Origin: Hominimerdicola alba
GTDB lineage: Bacteria; Bacillota; Clostridia; Oscillospirales; Ruminococcaceae
DNA: 64,000 bases
Direction of reading: 5' to 3'
Assembly (NCBI RefSeq): GCF_900109655.1
Contig: NZ_FOAT01000006.1
Span: 149,803-213,802, forward strand
Positions 24,268 to 33,602 of this stretch are shown here, piece by piece. The translations under genes and the position numbers were made by a program. The notes under the pieces are model-generated. The model searched no databases. It saw only the letters and a program-made list of their open reading frames with translations, and had not been told where the DNA came from. How positions within the stretch are numbered: the stretch's first letter is position 1; every line of letters begins with the position of its first letter.

Positions 24268-25202
24268 CAGTCAGGGAAAGCGATTCTGGGCAAGTAGGAG
24301 ATGATATCCTCTTTCATGCGGATAACTTCTCTTCTTGCTGCCTTTGCGAAATCCTGCTCGTCGCATTCCTCTTTCTTGTAAGCGCACATAACGCCGCGGG
24401 AAGAGTTAACGATAGCGCCCAGACCGTTCTTGTCGAAGCCCTTGCTTACGCCCTCAGCTCCGCCGCCTTGTGCACCGTAGCCCGGTACAAGGAAGAATGT
24501 GTGAGGAAGTGCGGCTCTCATTTCAGCCAGCTGCTCGGGATAAGTTGCACCAACAACTGCGCCAACACCGCTGTAGCCGTACTTGCCCATTACTTCACTG
24601 CCCCATTTTTCGCACATATCGCCCATGGTAGCGTATACGGTCTTGTCGCCGATCTTCAGATCCTGAAGTTCGCCCGAAGACTTGTTGGAAGTCTTTACCA
24701 GTACAAAGATGCCCTTGTCATACAGCTTGCACTGTTCCAGCAGAGGATTGATGCCGTCAGAACCAAGATAACCGTTAACTGTCAGCGCATCAGCACCGAA
24801 AGCCTCTATCTTCTCGCCGCCCACATCGGTAAGACCCAGATGTGCAGCCGCATAAGCTTCCATAGTCGCACCGATATCGTTTCTCTTGCCGTCGGTCATA
24901 ACGAACATACCTTTTTCCTTAGCGTACTGTATGGTCTTGTAAAGGGTCTTCACGCCCTCGTAGCCGTACATTTCATAGTACGCAGCCTGAGGCTTGATAG
25001 CGGGGCATATATCGTGTATCTCATCGATGATGCACTTGTTGAATTCAAGGATAGCCTTAGCCGCAGCTTTAAGTGTGCGGTCATACTTCTTGAACTTCTT
25101 CTCCTTGATGAATTCGGGAACATACTCCAGCTTAGGGTCAAGTCCCACCACCGAAGGGTTCTGGGTTTTTACTATGTTTTCAATAAGTCTGTCCATTGAC
25201 AT
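24267..25202 (-). CDS. pyrF: Orotidine 5-phosphate decarboxylase
   Basis: Last step of UMP synthesis. 311 residues, the longer subfamily seen in actinobacteria, Myxococcus and some clostridia. Signatures: NPSVVGLDPKLEYVP at the start, AYYEMYGYEG, the catalytic block VMTDGKRNDIGATMEAYA (with the K-x-x-D-I pattern), ADALTVNGYLGSDGI, LVKTSNKSSGE, and VPGYGAQGG near the C-terminus. ATG 25202 (MSMDRLIEN) has AAGGAGG 8 nt upstream. It sits in a minus-strand run with pyrC about 1.8 kb upstream. Confidence 0.96.
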   Translation of the reverse strand: MSMDRLIENIVKTQNPSVVGLDPKLEYVPEFIKEKKFKKYDRTLKAAAKAILEFNKCIIDEIHDICPAIKPQAAYYEMYGYEGVKTLYKTIQYAKEKGMFVMTDGKRNDIGATMEAYAAAHLGLTDVGGEKIEAFGADALTVNGYLGSDGINPLLEQCKLYDKGIFVLVKTSNKSSGELQDLKIGDKTVYATMGDMCEKWGSEVMGKYGYSGVGAVVGATYPEQLAEMRAALPHTFFLVPGYGAQGGGAEGVSKGFDKNGLGAIVNSSRGVMCAYKKEECDEQDFAKAARREVIRMKEDIISYLPRIAFPD

Positions 25203-25230
25203 CGTCAATTCCTCCTTAAATATATATCTT

Positions 25231-25623
25231 CTATAAATACGGATATATCCCCGTTCTGCCGCATTCCACCGCGAATCTTATATAATCCCCGATGTTTATC
25301 GCAGGCGGGTCACTTATATCCAGCATCGAAAGTCCGTCATATGAGAACCGCAGATAGTATATCTCATCGATATCTTCTATCTCGGCGGTGAATACATTCA
25401 CTTTTCCGTCAGTTGAAATGCCGGAACTTCCGCTTTTTAATACTTCTATACTACTGCCGTCTATGGGCTCGTTGGCATTGAAAGCAAGCTCCGTCTGGTA
25501 GCTTTTGCCGGTAACAGGGGCTTCGTGAAAATGCCATACGCCGCGTATCCTGCCGATATCGCATTCTGCCGTAACTATGGTCATGCCATTCTCTTCGGAA
25601 ATATCTATAACTTTTATAAGCAT
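25231..25623 (-). CDS. Beta-rich protein of unknown function
   Basis: 130 residues, soluble, not recognised. It starts at ATG 25623 (MLIKVIDISEENG) with GGAGG 8 nt upstream inside the end of the nitroreductase gene; the two genes overlap by essentially nothing (TGATATG). Predicted mostly beta strands (TIVTAECDIGRIRGVWHF, VFTAEIEDIDEIYYLRFSY). The conserved ending GDYIRFAVE suggests a small barrel. It lies between a nitroreductase and pyrF in the same transcript. Confidence 0.75.
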   Translation of the reverse strand: MLIKVIDISEENGMTIVTAECDIGRIRGVWHFHEAPVTGKSYQTELAFNANEPIDGSSIEVLKSGSSGISTDGKVNVFTAEIEDIDEIYYLRFSYDGLSMLDISDPPAINIGDYIRFAVECGRTGIYPYL

Positions 25624-25624
25624 A

Positions 25625-26155
25625 TCATTTTCCTCCGAAACCGTTGAACCATGCTCTTTCAGCAAAAGCCTTTTTCTTTGGGGCGGCGGGTTCTTCAACG
25701 CCTTTGCCCACAGGCAGAAAGCATACAAGTTCGTATCCCTCGGGGACGTTCAGTATCTCCGCCATTTTATCGCATATCTTGTCATCATCGGTGATATGCC
25801 CCTCGTACCAGCAGCTTCGGTATCCCAGTGCTGTTATGGCGAGCAGCATATTCTCGATGGCGGCTGAGTAATCCTGCACTGCGAAGCATTTGTCGCGGTA
25901 GGCATTTATGCGCTGTGTCAGCACACATATGGCACAGGGCGCAGTCTCACCCACAGGCGGGTCGATGACAGCGTGAAGTTTTGCAAGGATAGCTTTATCG
26001 TCCACCGCGATAAGGCTTGTGGTCTGTTTGTTGCACCCGGAGGGCGCACTGAGACCTGCTTCCATTATCTTTACAAGGTCTTCCCGCGGTACGGGGGTAT
26101 CCTTGAATTTTCCGCGGTAGCTGTGCCTTGCGGATATGGCTTCGATAACGTTCAT
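25625..26155 (-). CDS. Nitroreductase-family flavoprotein
   Basis: 176 residues. An NAD(P)H-dependent FMN enzyme family that reduces nitro groups, quinones or flavins. Visible features: the N-terminal ARHSYRGKFKDTPVP (RxSxR, FMN phosphate contact), GLSAPSGCNKQ (SAPSxxNxQ), DYSAAIENMLLAITALGYRSCWY, and a C-terminal PVGKGVEEPAAPKKK. On the short side for the family but apparently complete. Its end overlaps the next start and its own start overlaps the gene before by 4 bp, indicating tight coupling. The substrate cannot be told from sequence. Confidence 0.9.
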   Translation of the reverse strand: MNVIEAISARHSYRGKFKDTPVPREDLVKIMEAGLSAPSGCNKQTTSLIAVDDKAILAKLHAVIDPPVGETAPCAICVLTQRINAYRDKCFAVQDYSAAIENMLLAITALGYRSCWYEGHITDDDKICDKMAEILNVPEGYELVCFLPVGKGVEEPAAPKKKAFAERAWFNGFGGK

Positions 26156-26541
26156 TTTATTACCTCTTGAAGTCTTTCATCGGTGTGGTCGATATAGTGG
26201 GGTATGCCCTTTTCATCGAGCCATTCTTCAAGCTTTTCCAGCAGAAATCTCAGCTCGAATCTTCGGTACTCAGCCACACGCTCAAACTCGCCGCTCTCAA
26301 AAACTGCCCAGAACATCTCGGGAAGCTTAACTCCGCGGAAAAGGCTGTCGATGCGCGTGTTGTTCTGAGCCTTTATAAAAGCTTCCATGACCTCTGCTTC
26401 GGGTATGTGAGGATAATCCGATAAGCCACTGTCCAAACAGCACATGGCACGTTCGATGATGTCACACTCAACAGGGTCGAAAAGGTATCTGTCGCCGTTC
26501 TCCTGCGCCAGCACGTGAAAAGCAGTTATCATCAAAGCCAT
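26152..26541 (-). CDS. Protein of unknown function
   Basis: 129 residues, soluble, mostly helical and acidic, not recognised. It contains YLFDPVECDIIERAMCCLDSG and a C-terminal helical segment RFELRFLLEKLEEWLDEKG. The stop codon overlaps the ATG of the nitroreductase gene by 4 bp and it begins 10 bp after the preceding gene, so it is a member of the same operon. Confidence 0.75.
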   Translation of the reverse strand: MALMITAFHVLAQENGDRYLFDPVECDIIERAMCCLDSGLSDYPHIPEAEVMEAFIKAQNNTRIDSLFRGVKLPEMFWAVFESGEFERVAEYRRFELRFLLEKLEEWLDEKGIPHYIDHTDERLQEVIK

Positions 26542-26550
26542 ATTTTTACC

Positions 26551-27003
26551 TCACAGGTTTCCGTCAATGCAGAATATCGTGCTGATATCCGCAGTGCTTT
26601 CGATATAGCCTGCAACTTCGTCGCAGAAAGTCCGCTCGTCCTCATTTTCCGAATTCCCGAACTTCGATCTCAGCACCTGAGATATTTTCAGCCAGTCCTC
26701 TTTGCCTAACCAGTTCAGCGAGCATCGGTCGAAATATTCCTGCACGCCCCAGCCCTTAGGGTCGGGGTCGGTCACAGGGAATATCTCCTCAAAAACTGGT
26801 ATCATGAAATGTTCGTAGTCTGCACGGTATATCCGCAGGCTGTCATATCTGTCCCAGAAGATATTGCCGTCCTCTGTCATAAATGCAGGACAGAGTTCGA
26901 TATTTACAAGCTCGTCATCAGAGGAATACAGCCTGAGTATACTTACTTTTATAGTTCCGAAATCCTCGGACTTCATTTCTGTGAACGTTTTCCTGATACC
27001 CAT
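26551..27003 (-). CDS. Protein of unknown function
   Basis: 150 residues, acidic, no signal or membrane segment, not recognised. Aromatic-rich: IFWDRYDSLRIYRADYEHFMIPVFEEIFP, then SLNWLGKEDWLKISQVLR. It lies 11 bp after pyrC and 10 bp before the next gene. The size, acidity and tight packing resemble the small orphan or immunity-like proteins elsewhere in this minus-strand block. Confidence 0.75.
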   Translation of the reverse strand: MGIRKTFTEMKSEDFGTIKVSILRLYSSDDELVNIELCPAFMTEDGNIFWDRYDSLRIYRADYEHFMIPVFEEIFPVTDPDPKGWGVQEYFDRCSLNWLGKEDWLKISQVLRSKFGNSENEDERTFCDEVAGYIESTADISTIFCIDGNL

Positions 27004-27013
27004 TTATTCTCCT

Positions 27014-28288
27014 TTACAGGCTGAATACCACCTTGCCGCGGCAGATGGTATACATATTCCTGCCTTTGAGTTTCTCGCCCTTGAATACTGTGTTCTTGCT
27101 CTTGGAATTCAGTTCCTCGGGGATAACTTCCCATTCGTAGTCGGGGTCGAATATGCAGAGGTCGCATCTTTCGCCCACGGCTATCTTTATCGGTTCAAGC
27201 CCCAGTATTTTTCTTGGATTTATACTCATGACCTCGGCAAGCTTTGAAAGGCTCATCTTGCCTGTGTGGTAAAGCTTAGTCAGCGTTACCGCAAGAGAAG
27301 TTTCCAGACCCACAACGCCGTTGGGGGCTTTTTCAAAGTCAGCCTTTTCCTCCGCGGAATGTGGTGCATGGTCGGTGATTATGCAGTCGATGGTGCCGTC
27401 CAGCAAAGCTTCCTCGATGGCCTGTCTGTCTTTTTCAGTTCTCAGCGGCGGCGACATACGGTAGTCAGCATCGCGGCTGAGAAGCTTTTCATCGGTATAG
27501 GTGAAATAGTGGGGGGCAGTTTCGCAGGTGACTTTCACTCCGTCGCGCTTTGCAGCCCTGATGATATTCACAGAACCCCATGTGGAAACGTGGCATATGT
27601 GTATCCTCGCATCACAGCTCATGGCAAGAGTTATCTCTCTTGCGGTGATGCTGTCCTCGCTTGCTCTGTCCATGCCCTTAACGCCAAGCTTTTCCGATAC
27701 TTCACCCTTGTTGATGATACCGCCGTTGATGATATTAAGATCCTCGCAATGAGAAGTTATTATCAGTCCGTTCTCATTGGAAAGCTCCAGAGCTTTTCTC
27801 ATAAGTTCGGCGTTTTCAACGGGTCTGCCGTCGTCTGATATCGCGGTGATGCCCGCTTTTTTAAGTTCATCGTAATCGCAGAGTTCTTCGCCTTTCATGC
27901 CCTTGGTCACGCAGGCGTAGGGGATAACATCTATCCCTGTTTTCTGAGCCTTTTCAAAAACGTAACGTATGCCCTCTGCCGAATCGATGGGTGGCTTTGT
28001 GTTTGGCATACAAGCAACTCCCGTGAAGCCGCCAGCCTTAGCCGCATTTGCACCAGTAAGGATATCTTCCTTGTAGGTAAGTCCTGGGTCGCGGAAATGT
28101 ACGTGCATATCGAAAAGTCCAGGCACAGCGCAAAGTCTGCCCTTGCCGTCGATGACTCTTGTATCTTCCTCAATATCTGTAATTACGCCAATGGCGGTTA
28201 TTACACCGCCATTGACTGCTATATCCGTGATCTTGTCCAGCCCGCTCTGAGGGTCGCAGGCTCTGACATTTTTTATCAGAAGTTCCAT
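27014..28288 (-). CDS. pyrC: Dihydroorotase
   Basis: Cyclises carbamoyl-aspartate to dihydroorotate, the third step of pyrimidine synthesis; a zinc amidohydrolase of the type I class. 424 residues. The metal motif DMHVHFRDPG, MPNTKPPIDS, TSHCED, HICHVSTWGSV, CETAPHYF, SPPLR and IITDHAPHS (metal Asp and a substrate His) are all present, and the C-terminal LTKLY and GERCDLCIFDP complete the fold. The ribosome site is weak, so expression may depend on coupling to the upstream gene, which ends 5 bp before. Confidence 0.96.
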   Translation of the reverse strand: MELLIKNVRACDPQSGLDKITDIAVNGGVITAIGVITDIEEDTRVIDGKGRLCAVPGLFDMHVHFRDPGLTYKEDILTGANAAKAGGFTGVACMPNTKPPIDSAEGIRYVFEKAQKTGIDVIPYACVTKGMKGEELCDYDELKKAGITAISDDGRPVENAELMRKALELSNENGLIITSHCEDLNIINGGIINKGEVSEKLGVKGMDRASEDSITAREITLAMSCDARIHICHVSTWGSVNIIRAAKRDGVKVTCETAPHYFTYTDEKLLSRDADYRMSPPLRTEKDRQAIEEALLDGTIDCIITDHAPHSAEEKADFEKAPNGVVGLETSLAVTLTKLYHTGKMSLSKLAEVMSINPRKILGLEPIKIAVGERCDLCIFDPDYEWEVIPEELNSKSKNTVFKGEKLKGRNMYTICRGKVVFSL

Positions 28289-28293
28289 CCCGA

Positions 28294-28863
28294 TTACTTG
28301 TTAGCTCCATCCTTAATACGATTGTCAGCCTGTGCGTCACCGTTGAATTCCTTGATAGTTCTTGTTCTTTCACAGTTATAAACATTTTCATCGGAGTTTG
28401 ACATAATGAACTTGCAGGAAGCGGGAGTATTCATGATCTCGTTACGCTGTTTTTCTGAAAGGAAAGTCCAACCCGTATCTGAATAAGGCTCTTCTGTGTC
28501 GAGTTGTTTGTAAGTTATCTCGGAGAACAGCTTCAGCTTTTCGCCCATATCATAGGATTCATCTCTTTCTGCTCTGGGGTTGAGCATAAGTTTGATCTTT
28601 TTTGTCTTCTCATTTACCTTGAACCAGCCCTGTGCATAGATGTGATCTTCGTCACTGAGCTTAACTATTCTGAATTCGCCTGTCTGGTCGAAATAGAATC
28701 TCATATCATCGTCTTCATCTGTCCAGTAACCGAGTATCAGCTGTCTGGAATCAGTGCCTCTGTCGTGTGAGGGTTCGTTGAATACGTATGAGCATACAAA
28801 AACTCCGCAAATAACTATAAGTACGAACAGTACGCCAAGTATGCCTGAAACTGCCTTTTTCAT
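28294..28863 (-). CDS. Membrane-anchored protein of unknown function
   Basis: 189 residues. One N-terminal hydrophobic segment (about 5-28) and an outward soluble domain with ILGYWTDEDDDMRFYFDQTGEFRIVKL, a lipocalin-like or DUF-type beta pattern (GYW...F...G.F) often seen in small secreted clostridial proteins. No lipobox is clear, although a Cys occurs in the segment (VICGVFVC). Not recognised further. It lies 5 bp before pyrC and 31 bp after ilvD. Confidence 0.72.
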   Translation of the reverse strand: MKKAVSGILGVLFVLIVICGVFVCSYVFNEPSHDRGTDSRQLILGYWTDEDDDMRFYFDQTGEFRIVKLSDEDHIYAQGWFKVNEKTKKIKLMLNPRAERDESYDMGEKLKLFSEITYKQLDTEEPYSDTGWTFLSEKQRNEIMNTPASCKFIMSNSDENVYNCERTRTIKEFNGDAQADNRIKDGANK

Positions 28864-28894
28864 GTTGATTTCCTCCGTTCGGTATGTTATGGTC

Positions 28895-30559
28895 TTACTT
28901 TATTTCCAGCACTGCGCCTCTGTTGGCTGATGTTACCAGCGAAGCATAACGTGCAAGATAACCTGTCTTGATCTTGGGCTCTCTGGGAGTCCAGTTCTTT
29001 CTTCTTTCAGCAAGTACTTCATCGCTTACCTTCAGCTCTATGCTGTGAGCGTTGATGTCGATAGCGATGATATCGCCTTCTTCTACCAGTGCAATGTTTC
29101 CGCCGAGAGCAGCCTCGGGAGAAACGTGACCGATAGCCGCACCTCTTGTAGCGCCGCTGAAACGTCCGTCTGTTATAAGCGCAACTGTTGAGCCCAGACC
29201 CATGCCCTGGATAGCGGAGGTCGGGTTGAGCATCTCTCTCATTCCGGGGCCGCCCTTAGGGCCTTCGTATCTGATGACAACAACATCACCGGGAACGATC
29301 TTGCCGCCGCGGATAGCTTCGATAGCCTCGTCTTCGCTGTCGAATACTCTTGCGGGGCCCTCATGCTTCAGCATTTCGGGAGCAACAGCTGATCTCTTGA
29401 CTACGCAGGTATCGGGAGCAAGATTTCCTCTCAGCACAGCGATACCGCCGTTGGGCATATAAGGATCATCGATAGGTCTGATGATATTTGTATCCTTGTT
29501 TGCAACACCTGCGATATTCTCTGCAACGGTCTTGCCTGTGCAGGTCATGCAGTTTGTGTTGATGAGATCCTTCTTAGCCAGCTCGCCCAGTACAGCGTAT
29601 ACGCCGCCCGCTTCATTAAGGTCTTCCATATAAGCGTGACCCGCAGGTGCAAGGTGGCAGATGTTAGGTGTTCTCTCGGATATCTCGTTTACCAGCTCAA
29701 GGTCGAGATCGATACCGCACTCATGTGCGATAGCGGGCAGATGGAGCATGGAGTTTGTGGAGCAGCCTAGTGCCATATCAGCAGCAATAGCGTTCTTGAA
29801 AGCGTCCTCTGTCATTATATCACGGGGACGGATATTCTTCTTCAGCAGTTCCATTATCTGCATACCTGCCTGCTTAGCCAGCTTCAGTCTTGCAGAATAA
29901 GCTGCGGGGATAGTGCCGTTTCCTCTCAGACCCATACCAAGAACTTCTGTCAGGCAGTTCATGGAGTTCGCAGTGTACATACCCGAACATGAACCGCAGG
30001 AAGGACAAGCCTTGTCCTCGAATTCCTGAACGTCTTCAAGGGTCATCTTGCCTGCGTTGAAAGAGCCTACTGCTTCAAACATACTTGAAAGGGATGTCTT
30101 GCTGCCCTTTACTCTGCCTGCCAGCATAGGACCGCCTGAAACGAATATTGTAGGAACGTTTACTCTTGCAGCAGCCATCAGCAGACCGGGAACGTTCTTG
30201 TCGCAGTTGGGTATCATAACAAGAGCGTCAAAGTGATGTGCCAGAGCCATACATTCGGTGGAATCTGCGATCAGATCTCTTGTTACCAGCGAATACTTCA
30301 TGCCCTGATGTCCCATAGCGATACCATCGCATACAGCGATAGCAGGGAACATTACGGGAGTACCGCCTGCCATAGCTACACCCAGCTTTACAGCTTCAAC
30401 GATCTTGTCGATATTCATATGACCTGGAACGATCTCGTTATAGGAAGAAACGATACCTATCAGAGGTCTTTCCATTTCCTCCTTAGTGAATCCCAGCGCA
30501 TTGAACAGCGATCTCTGAGGGGCTTTTTCAACGCCCTCGCAAAAATAATTGTTTGACAT
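28895..30559 (-). CDS. ilvD: Dihydroxy-acid dehydratase
   Basis: Third step of valine and isoleucine synthesis; an iron-sulfur dehydratase. 554 residues, full length. Key Cys residues occur in [11 protein letters not shown] and [18 protein letters not shown]. Other signatures are [13 protein letters not shown] near the start, [55 protein letters not shown] and [15 protein letters not shown] 30559 has GAAGG 8 nt upstream; an earlier in-frame codon lies outside that site. No other branched-chain genes are beside it. Confidence 0.97.
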   Translation of the reverse strand: MSNNYFCEGVEKAPQRSLFNALGFTKEEMERPLIGIVSSYNEIVPGHMNIDKIVEAVKLGVAMAGGTPVMFPAIAVCDGIAMGHQGMKYSLVTRDLIADSTECMALAHHFDALVMIPNCDKNVPGLLMAAARVNVPTIFVSGGPMLAGRVKGSKTSLSSMFEAVGSFNAGKMTLEDVQEFEDKACPSCGSCSGMYTANSMNCLTEVLGMGLRGNGTIPAAYSARLKLAKQAGMQIMELLKKNIRPRDIMTEDAFKNAIAADMALGCSTNSMLHLPAIAHECGIDLDLELVNEISERTPNICHLAPAGHAYMEDLNEAGGVYAVLGELAKKDLINTNCMTCTGKTVAENIAGVANKDTNIIRPIDDPYMPNGGIAVLRGNLAPDTCVVKRSAVAPEMLKHEGPARVFDSEDEAIEAIRGGKIVPGDVVVIRYEGPKGGPGMREMLNPTSAIQGMGLGSTVALITDGRFSGATRGAAIGHVSPEAALGGNIALVEEGDIIAIDINAHSIELKVSDEVLAERRKNWTPREPKIKTGYLARYASLVTSANRGAVLEIK

Positions 30560-30612
30560 TCTGATTACCTTCTTTATTATAATATTATTCACCCTCAGGT
30601 GACTATTTCTGA

Positions 30613-31281
30613 CTATTTTATACGCTCATAGGGTCTGCCGCCCAGTATGAACAGTGATATGCCCGCAAACAGGAATGGTATTGAATACAGCCACCAGAAT
30701 TTGCGTGTACCCATTGGTCTTAGTTTGATACAGCAGTCGGATACTGCATCAGGACTCATATCCATTATGTATTTTGAGTTGTAATAGAGGTCGGAATACT
30801 TATCCTTCCATTTCTCAATGCCATCTTCGATAAGCTTCTTATCAGCCTTGCGGCTGGTTATGATACCCTCTACATCGTAGCTGAGATTGTATGTCTCTCT
30901 GTTTCCGGAGAATATCTGATTATACAGATCGGTATCATAATACTGGTCTATCACTACGCATATATACTTTTCCGGATCGTTTTCCAATTCCACCAGAAAA
31001 TATGACTTGTATGCCCCCTCGCTTATCTCCTGCGAATCGGTAACATAAAGCTCAAATGGTTCATCTTTGTAATCGGTAGCTCCGATAGGATAGCCTCTTA
31101 CCACAGTAGATATCTTTCCCTTTACATACGTGCCGCTTTTGATATCATCAAATTTCAGCTTTGAAAGATCGCGGATGTTCAGGCATTTGTAGAGTATCAC
31201 CAGACCGAATATAAGAACGATGATACCGACTGAGAAAGCTGCAATAGCTATTTTGTGAAGTGTATTGAGTTTAAGTTTCAT
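30613..31281 (-). CDS. Two-pass membrane protein of unknown function
   Basis: 222 residues. Hydrophobic segments at about 10-31 and 198-214, with a soluble extracytoplasmic domain of about 165 residues between them ([45 protein letters not shown]). This topology and the [10 protein letters not shown] motif resemble uncharacterised ruminococcal membrane proteins; no function is known to me. It lies between the repeat protein gene and ilvD on the same strand. Confidence 0.72.
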   Translation of the reverse strand: MKLKLNTLHKIAIAAFSVGIIVLIFGLVILYKCLNIRDLSKLKFDDIKSGTYVKGKISTVVRGYPIGATDYKDEPFELYVTDSQEISEGAYKSYFLVELENDPEKYICVVIDQYYDTDLYNQIFSGNRETYNLSYDVEGIITSRKADKKLIEDGIEKWKDKYSDLYYNSKYIMDMSPDAVSDCCIKLRPMGTRKFWWLYSIPFLFAGISLFILGGRPYERIK

Positions 31282-31307
31282 AAGCGTTCAGTCCAATCGG
31301 ATAAATA

Positions 31308-31784
31308 TTATTCATTTTTATTATCCTCATCCTCCTCGGGGACTTCTGACACGGACTCGACATCCACTATCTCGCCCTCGGGTCTGCCCTTTTCTTCAGC
31401 CTTGCGGCGTGCTACGGCATCTTCTCCTGTGAAAACGCTCTTTACGTTGTCCACAGTTCTTGCAGCGTCGCTTTTCAGCTTGCCGCTGCCCACGTACTCT
31501 TTAGCACCCTTGACAGCTGCGCTTGCCTTGTCCTGAATCTTACCGCTGGTCACGAATTCCTTTGTCTTCGTGACAGTCTTGCTTGCTTCTTCGCCCAGCT
31601 TTCCGCTGCCTATGAATTCCTTGGTGCTTTTGACAGCTCTGCTGGCATCGTCATGCATCCTGCCGCTCTGTACATATTCACGCATGGGGGCAACTGTCTT
31701 ATCGAATCCTTCTCTGAGCTTTCCGCTCTCGACAAAGTCCTTTGCGTTACCCGCAGCAGCGGCGAGTTTATCCTTAATACTCAT
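31308..31784 (-). CDS. Helical protein with five tandem 22-residue repeats
   Basis: 158 residues, soluble. From about residue 14 to 110 it consists of five copies of a 22-residue unit with the consensus TKEFVxSGKLxxxASxxVxx. The tail is acidic and disordered (EVPEEDEDNKNE). Such periodicity suggests a bundle or coiled structure, perhaps amphipathic and membrane- or envelope-associated like LEA/apolipoprotein-type repeats, but this is inference. The ATG has GGGAGG. It lies between a small zinc protein gene and a membrane protein gene. Confidence 0.75.
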   Translation of the reverse strand: MSIKDKLAAAAGNAKDFVESGKLREGFDKTVAPMREYVQSGRMHDDASRAVKSTKEFIGSGKLGEEASKTVTKTKEFVTSGKIQDKASAAVKGAKEYVGSGKLKSDAARTVDNVKSVFTGEDAVARRKAEEKGRPEGEIVDVESVSEVPEEDEDNKNE

Positions 31785-31816
31785 CTTAAAGCCTCCCGGT
31801 ATAATGTATATTTTTG

Positions 31817-32059
31817 TTATTTCTCCAAAGCATACACCATAACAGGCACGGGGTCGCTGTCATTGAAAACATAGACCCTAGCGCACTTCGGACATCTCCA
31901 CACGCTGTATTTCGGCAGAGGTATCTCATATGGCGGGATAGTATCTATACCCGAGAACATTTCGTCCCATTCTCTGTCAGTGTATACTGTCAGTTCGATA
32001 TCATTGGGTGACTGCGAGTTCGAGAGGTGCTCACCGCACCTGCAGGTCATTCTTGCCAT
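31817..32059 (-). CDS. Small zinc-binding protein
   Basis: 80 residues. An N-terminal CRCGEH and a WRCPKCARVYVF pair form a likely zinc knuckle. The middle (LTVYTDREWDEMFSG) is aromatic and acidic. Not recognised beyond that. It begins 10 bp after the glucokinase gene and so is co-transcribed with it. Confidence 0.72.
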   Translation of the reverse strand: MARMTCRCGEHLSNSQSPNDIELTVYTDREWDEMFSGIDTIPPYEIPLPKYSVWRCPKCARVYVFNDSDPVPVMVYALEK

Positions 32060-32068
32060 AGTGGAGTA

Positions 32069-33022
32069 TTATTTGTTCAGACCCAGGAACGCAGCACCGA
32101 TTATGCCTGCATCATTGCCCAGCTTGGCAATAACTATCTCTGTGTTCTTTTCGGAGTTTCTTGTGTAAACTTCCTTAGCTACCAGTTCCTTCAGGGGCAG
32201 CAGCAGAGGATCGCCCTCGTTGCATACACCGCCGCCGATGCAGAGGATATCAGGCTGGAAGATGTTGATTGTATTAGCGATACCGCAGGCGAGATACTTG
32301 ATGTAATCATCAACTACCTGCTTTGCAGCAGCGTCGCCTCTTCTCATAGCGTTGAAAGCTGTTCTCGCGGATACCTTGCCGTGATCGTCAGCCTCTTCTT
32401 TGAGTATGCTCTCGGGGTGCTTTGCGATGGCTTCGTTAGTCATGCGGATAAGTCCCGTAGCAGAGGAATAAACCTCAAAACAGCCTCTTCTTCCGCAGGT
32501 ACACTGGGGACCGTCAACATTTATAACGGTATGACCTATCTCAGCGCCTGCAAAGTTGAAGCCCGAGTATATCTTCTTGTTTATGATGATACCGCCGCCC
32601 ACGCCTGTGCCGAGGGTGATGCAGACAGCATCGTTAGCGCCCTTTGCAGCACCTGCAACGAACTCGCCGTATGCAGCCGCATTAGCATCGTTCTCAACGT
32701 AGCAGGGCTTGTTTATATGTGTCTTCATAAGTTCAACAACAGGGAAATTCAGGAAACCGAGGTTGTTTGAATACTCGATAACGCCTGTCTCCGAGTTTGC
32801 AGTACCGGGAGTGCCGATACCCACAGCCTCGATATCGTCAAGGGTAAGACCTGCTTCTTTAACAGCTTCAAGGGCTACCTTAGCCATATCAGCGCATATC
32901 TCCTCACCGGGTCTGGGGAGGTTAGTCTTGCAGCTTGTCTTAGCTACTATCTCAAAATCCTCGCTTACGACACCTGCTTTAATGTTGGTGCCTCCCAGGT
33001 CGATACCAATGTAATACTTCAT
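32069..33022 (-). CDS. glk: ROK-family glucokinase
   Basis: Phosphorylates glucose at C6 with ATP. 317 residues. The phosphate loop DLGGTNIKAG (8-17), VENDANAAAYGE, LGTGVGGGI, and the zinc motif with His164, Cys174, Cys176 and Cys181 (CTCGRRGCFE) are intact, as in ROK sugar kinases. No DNA-binding N-terminus is present, so it is an enzyme and not a repressor. The ATG at 33022 is preferred to the TTG one codon earlier; GGAG lies upstream. Grouped with manA, it would feed hexoses into glycolysis. Confidence 0.94.
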   Translation of the reverse strand: MKYYIGIDLGGTNIKAGVVSEDFEIVAKTSCKTNLPRPGEEICADMAKVALEAVKEAGLTLDDIEAVGIGTPGTANSETGVIEYSNNLGFLNFPVVELMKTHINKPCYVENDANAAAYGEFVAGAAKGANDAVCITLGTGVGGGIIINKKIYSGFNFAGAEIGHTVINVDGPQCTCGRRGCFEVYSSATGLIRMTNEAIAKHPESILKEEADDHGKVSARTAFNAMRRGDAAAKQVVDDYIKYLACGIANTINIFQPDILCIGGGVCNEGDPLLLPLKELVAKEVYTRNSEKNTEIVIAKLGNDAGIIGAAFLGLNK

Positions 33023-33082
33023 CAAACTCCAACTCCAATCGTAAATTTGCGGATATCCCGCCTTATTTTCATATTATTTATG

Positions 33083-33103
33083 TAAAGACCGCAGCGGGTC
33101 TTA
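33083..33103 (-). terminator. Possible weak terminator between 33114 and glk
   Basis: AAGACC/GGTCTT hairpin. On the minus strand it is followed by TACATAAATAAT, which is not a proper T run. It may only attenuate. Confidence 0.35.
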
Positions 33104-33113
33104 TTACCTCTGT

Positions 33114-33602
33114 TTATTCCGCCTGAATTTTTGTGATAACAGGCGGTTCGCCAGCTGCCACATTGATGATATGATCAAGACATCTTATCTGGTAATGCCT
33201 TATGCCGTCCATTATCTGAAAAGCAAATGTGCTTTTCTTTAAGTAGTCCAGCCAGTCTGAATCATCTGCTGTAACAACAGGTTCGTGTCTTTCAAAGGTC
33301 GCTCTGTCGCCGCTGTCAAAGCTTTCGTTTATCACCGAATAGCCTATATAGCTCTCAAATCTCACCAGCCAATGTCTGTTTTCGTTGACATCGATGGGTG
33401 CGGAGCTTTTCAGAAGCTCAGCCACCTGCTCGCCCACCTGCTCGCCGAATTCACCCGCGATCGCGGCTATATCGGTTTCATCGGAAGTGCCCCTGACAGT
33501 GCCGTACAGATCTATCATCAGAGAGCCGTCATCTTCGCGGATATTTTCCGCATACAGATACTTTTCGCTGTTTATGTCTTTGAGGAACTCTTCAAAACTC
33601 AT
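33114..33602 (-). CDS. Acidic protein of unknown function
   Basis: 162 residues, soluble, acidic, not recognised. Predicted alpha/beta: an N-terminal helix (SFEEFLKDINSEKYLYAENI), then strands (SLMIDLYGTVRG), and a FESYIGYSVINESFDSGD segment with YxVxNESF, which hints at an immunity-type or SUKH-neighbour fold. The start codon overlaps the manA stop codon by 4 bp, so it is translationally coupled to manA. Confidence 0.75.
   Translation of the reverse strand: MSFEEFLKDINSEKYLYAENIREDDGSLMIDLYGTVRGTSDETDIAAIAGEFGEQVGEQVAELLKSSAPIDVNENRHWLVRFESYIGYSVINESFDSGDRATFERHEPVVTADDSDWLDYLKKSTFAFQIMDGIRHYQIRCLDHIINVAAGEPPVITKIQAE

Noticed and set aside
31308..31784. Tandem DNA repeats as a mobile or CRISPR feature
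   Set aside because: The periodicity of 66 bp keeps one reading frame and encodes five protein repeats.
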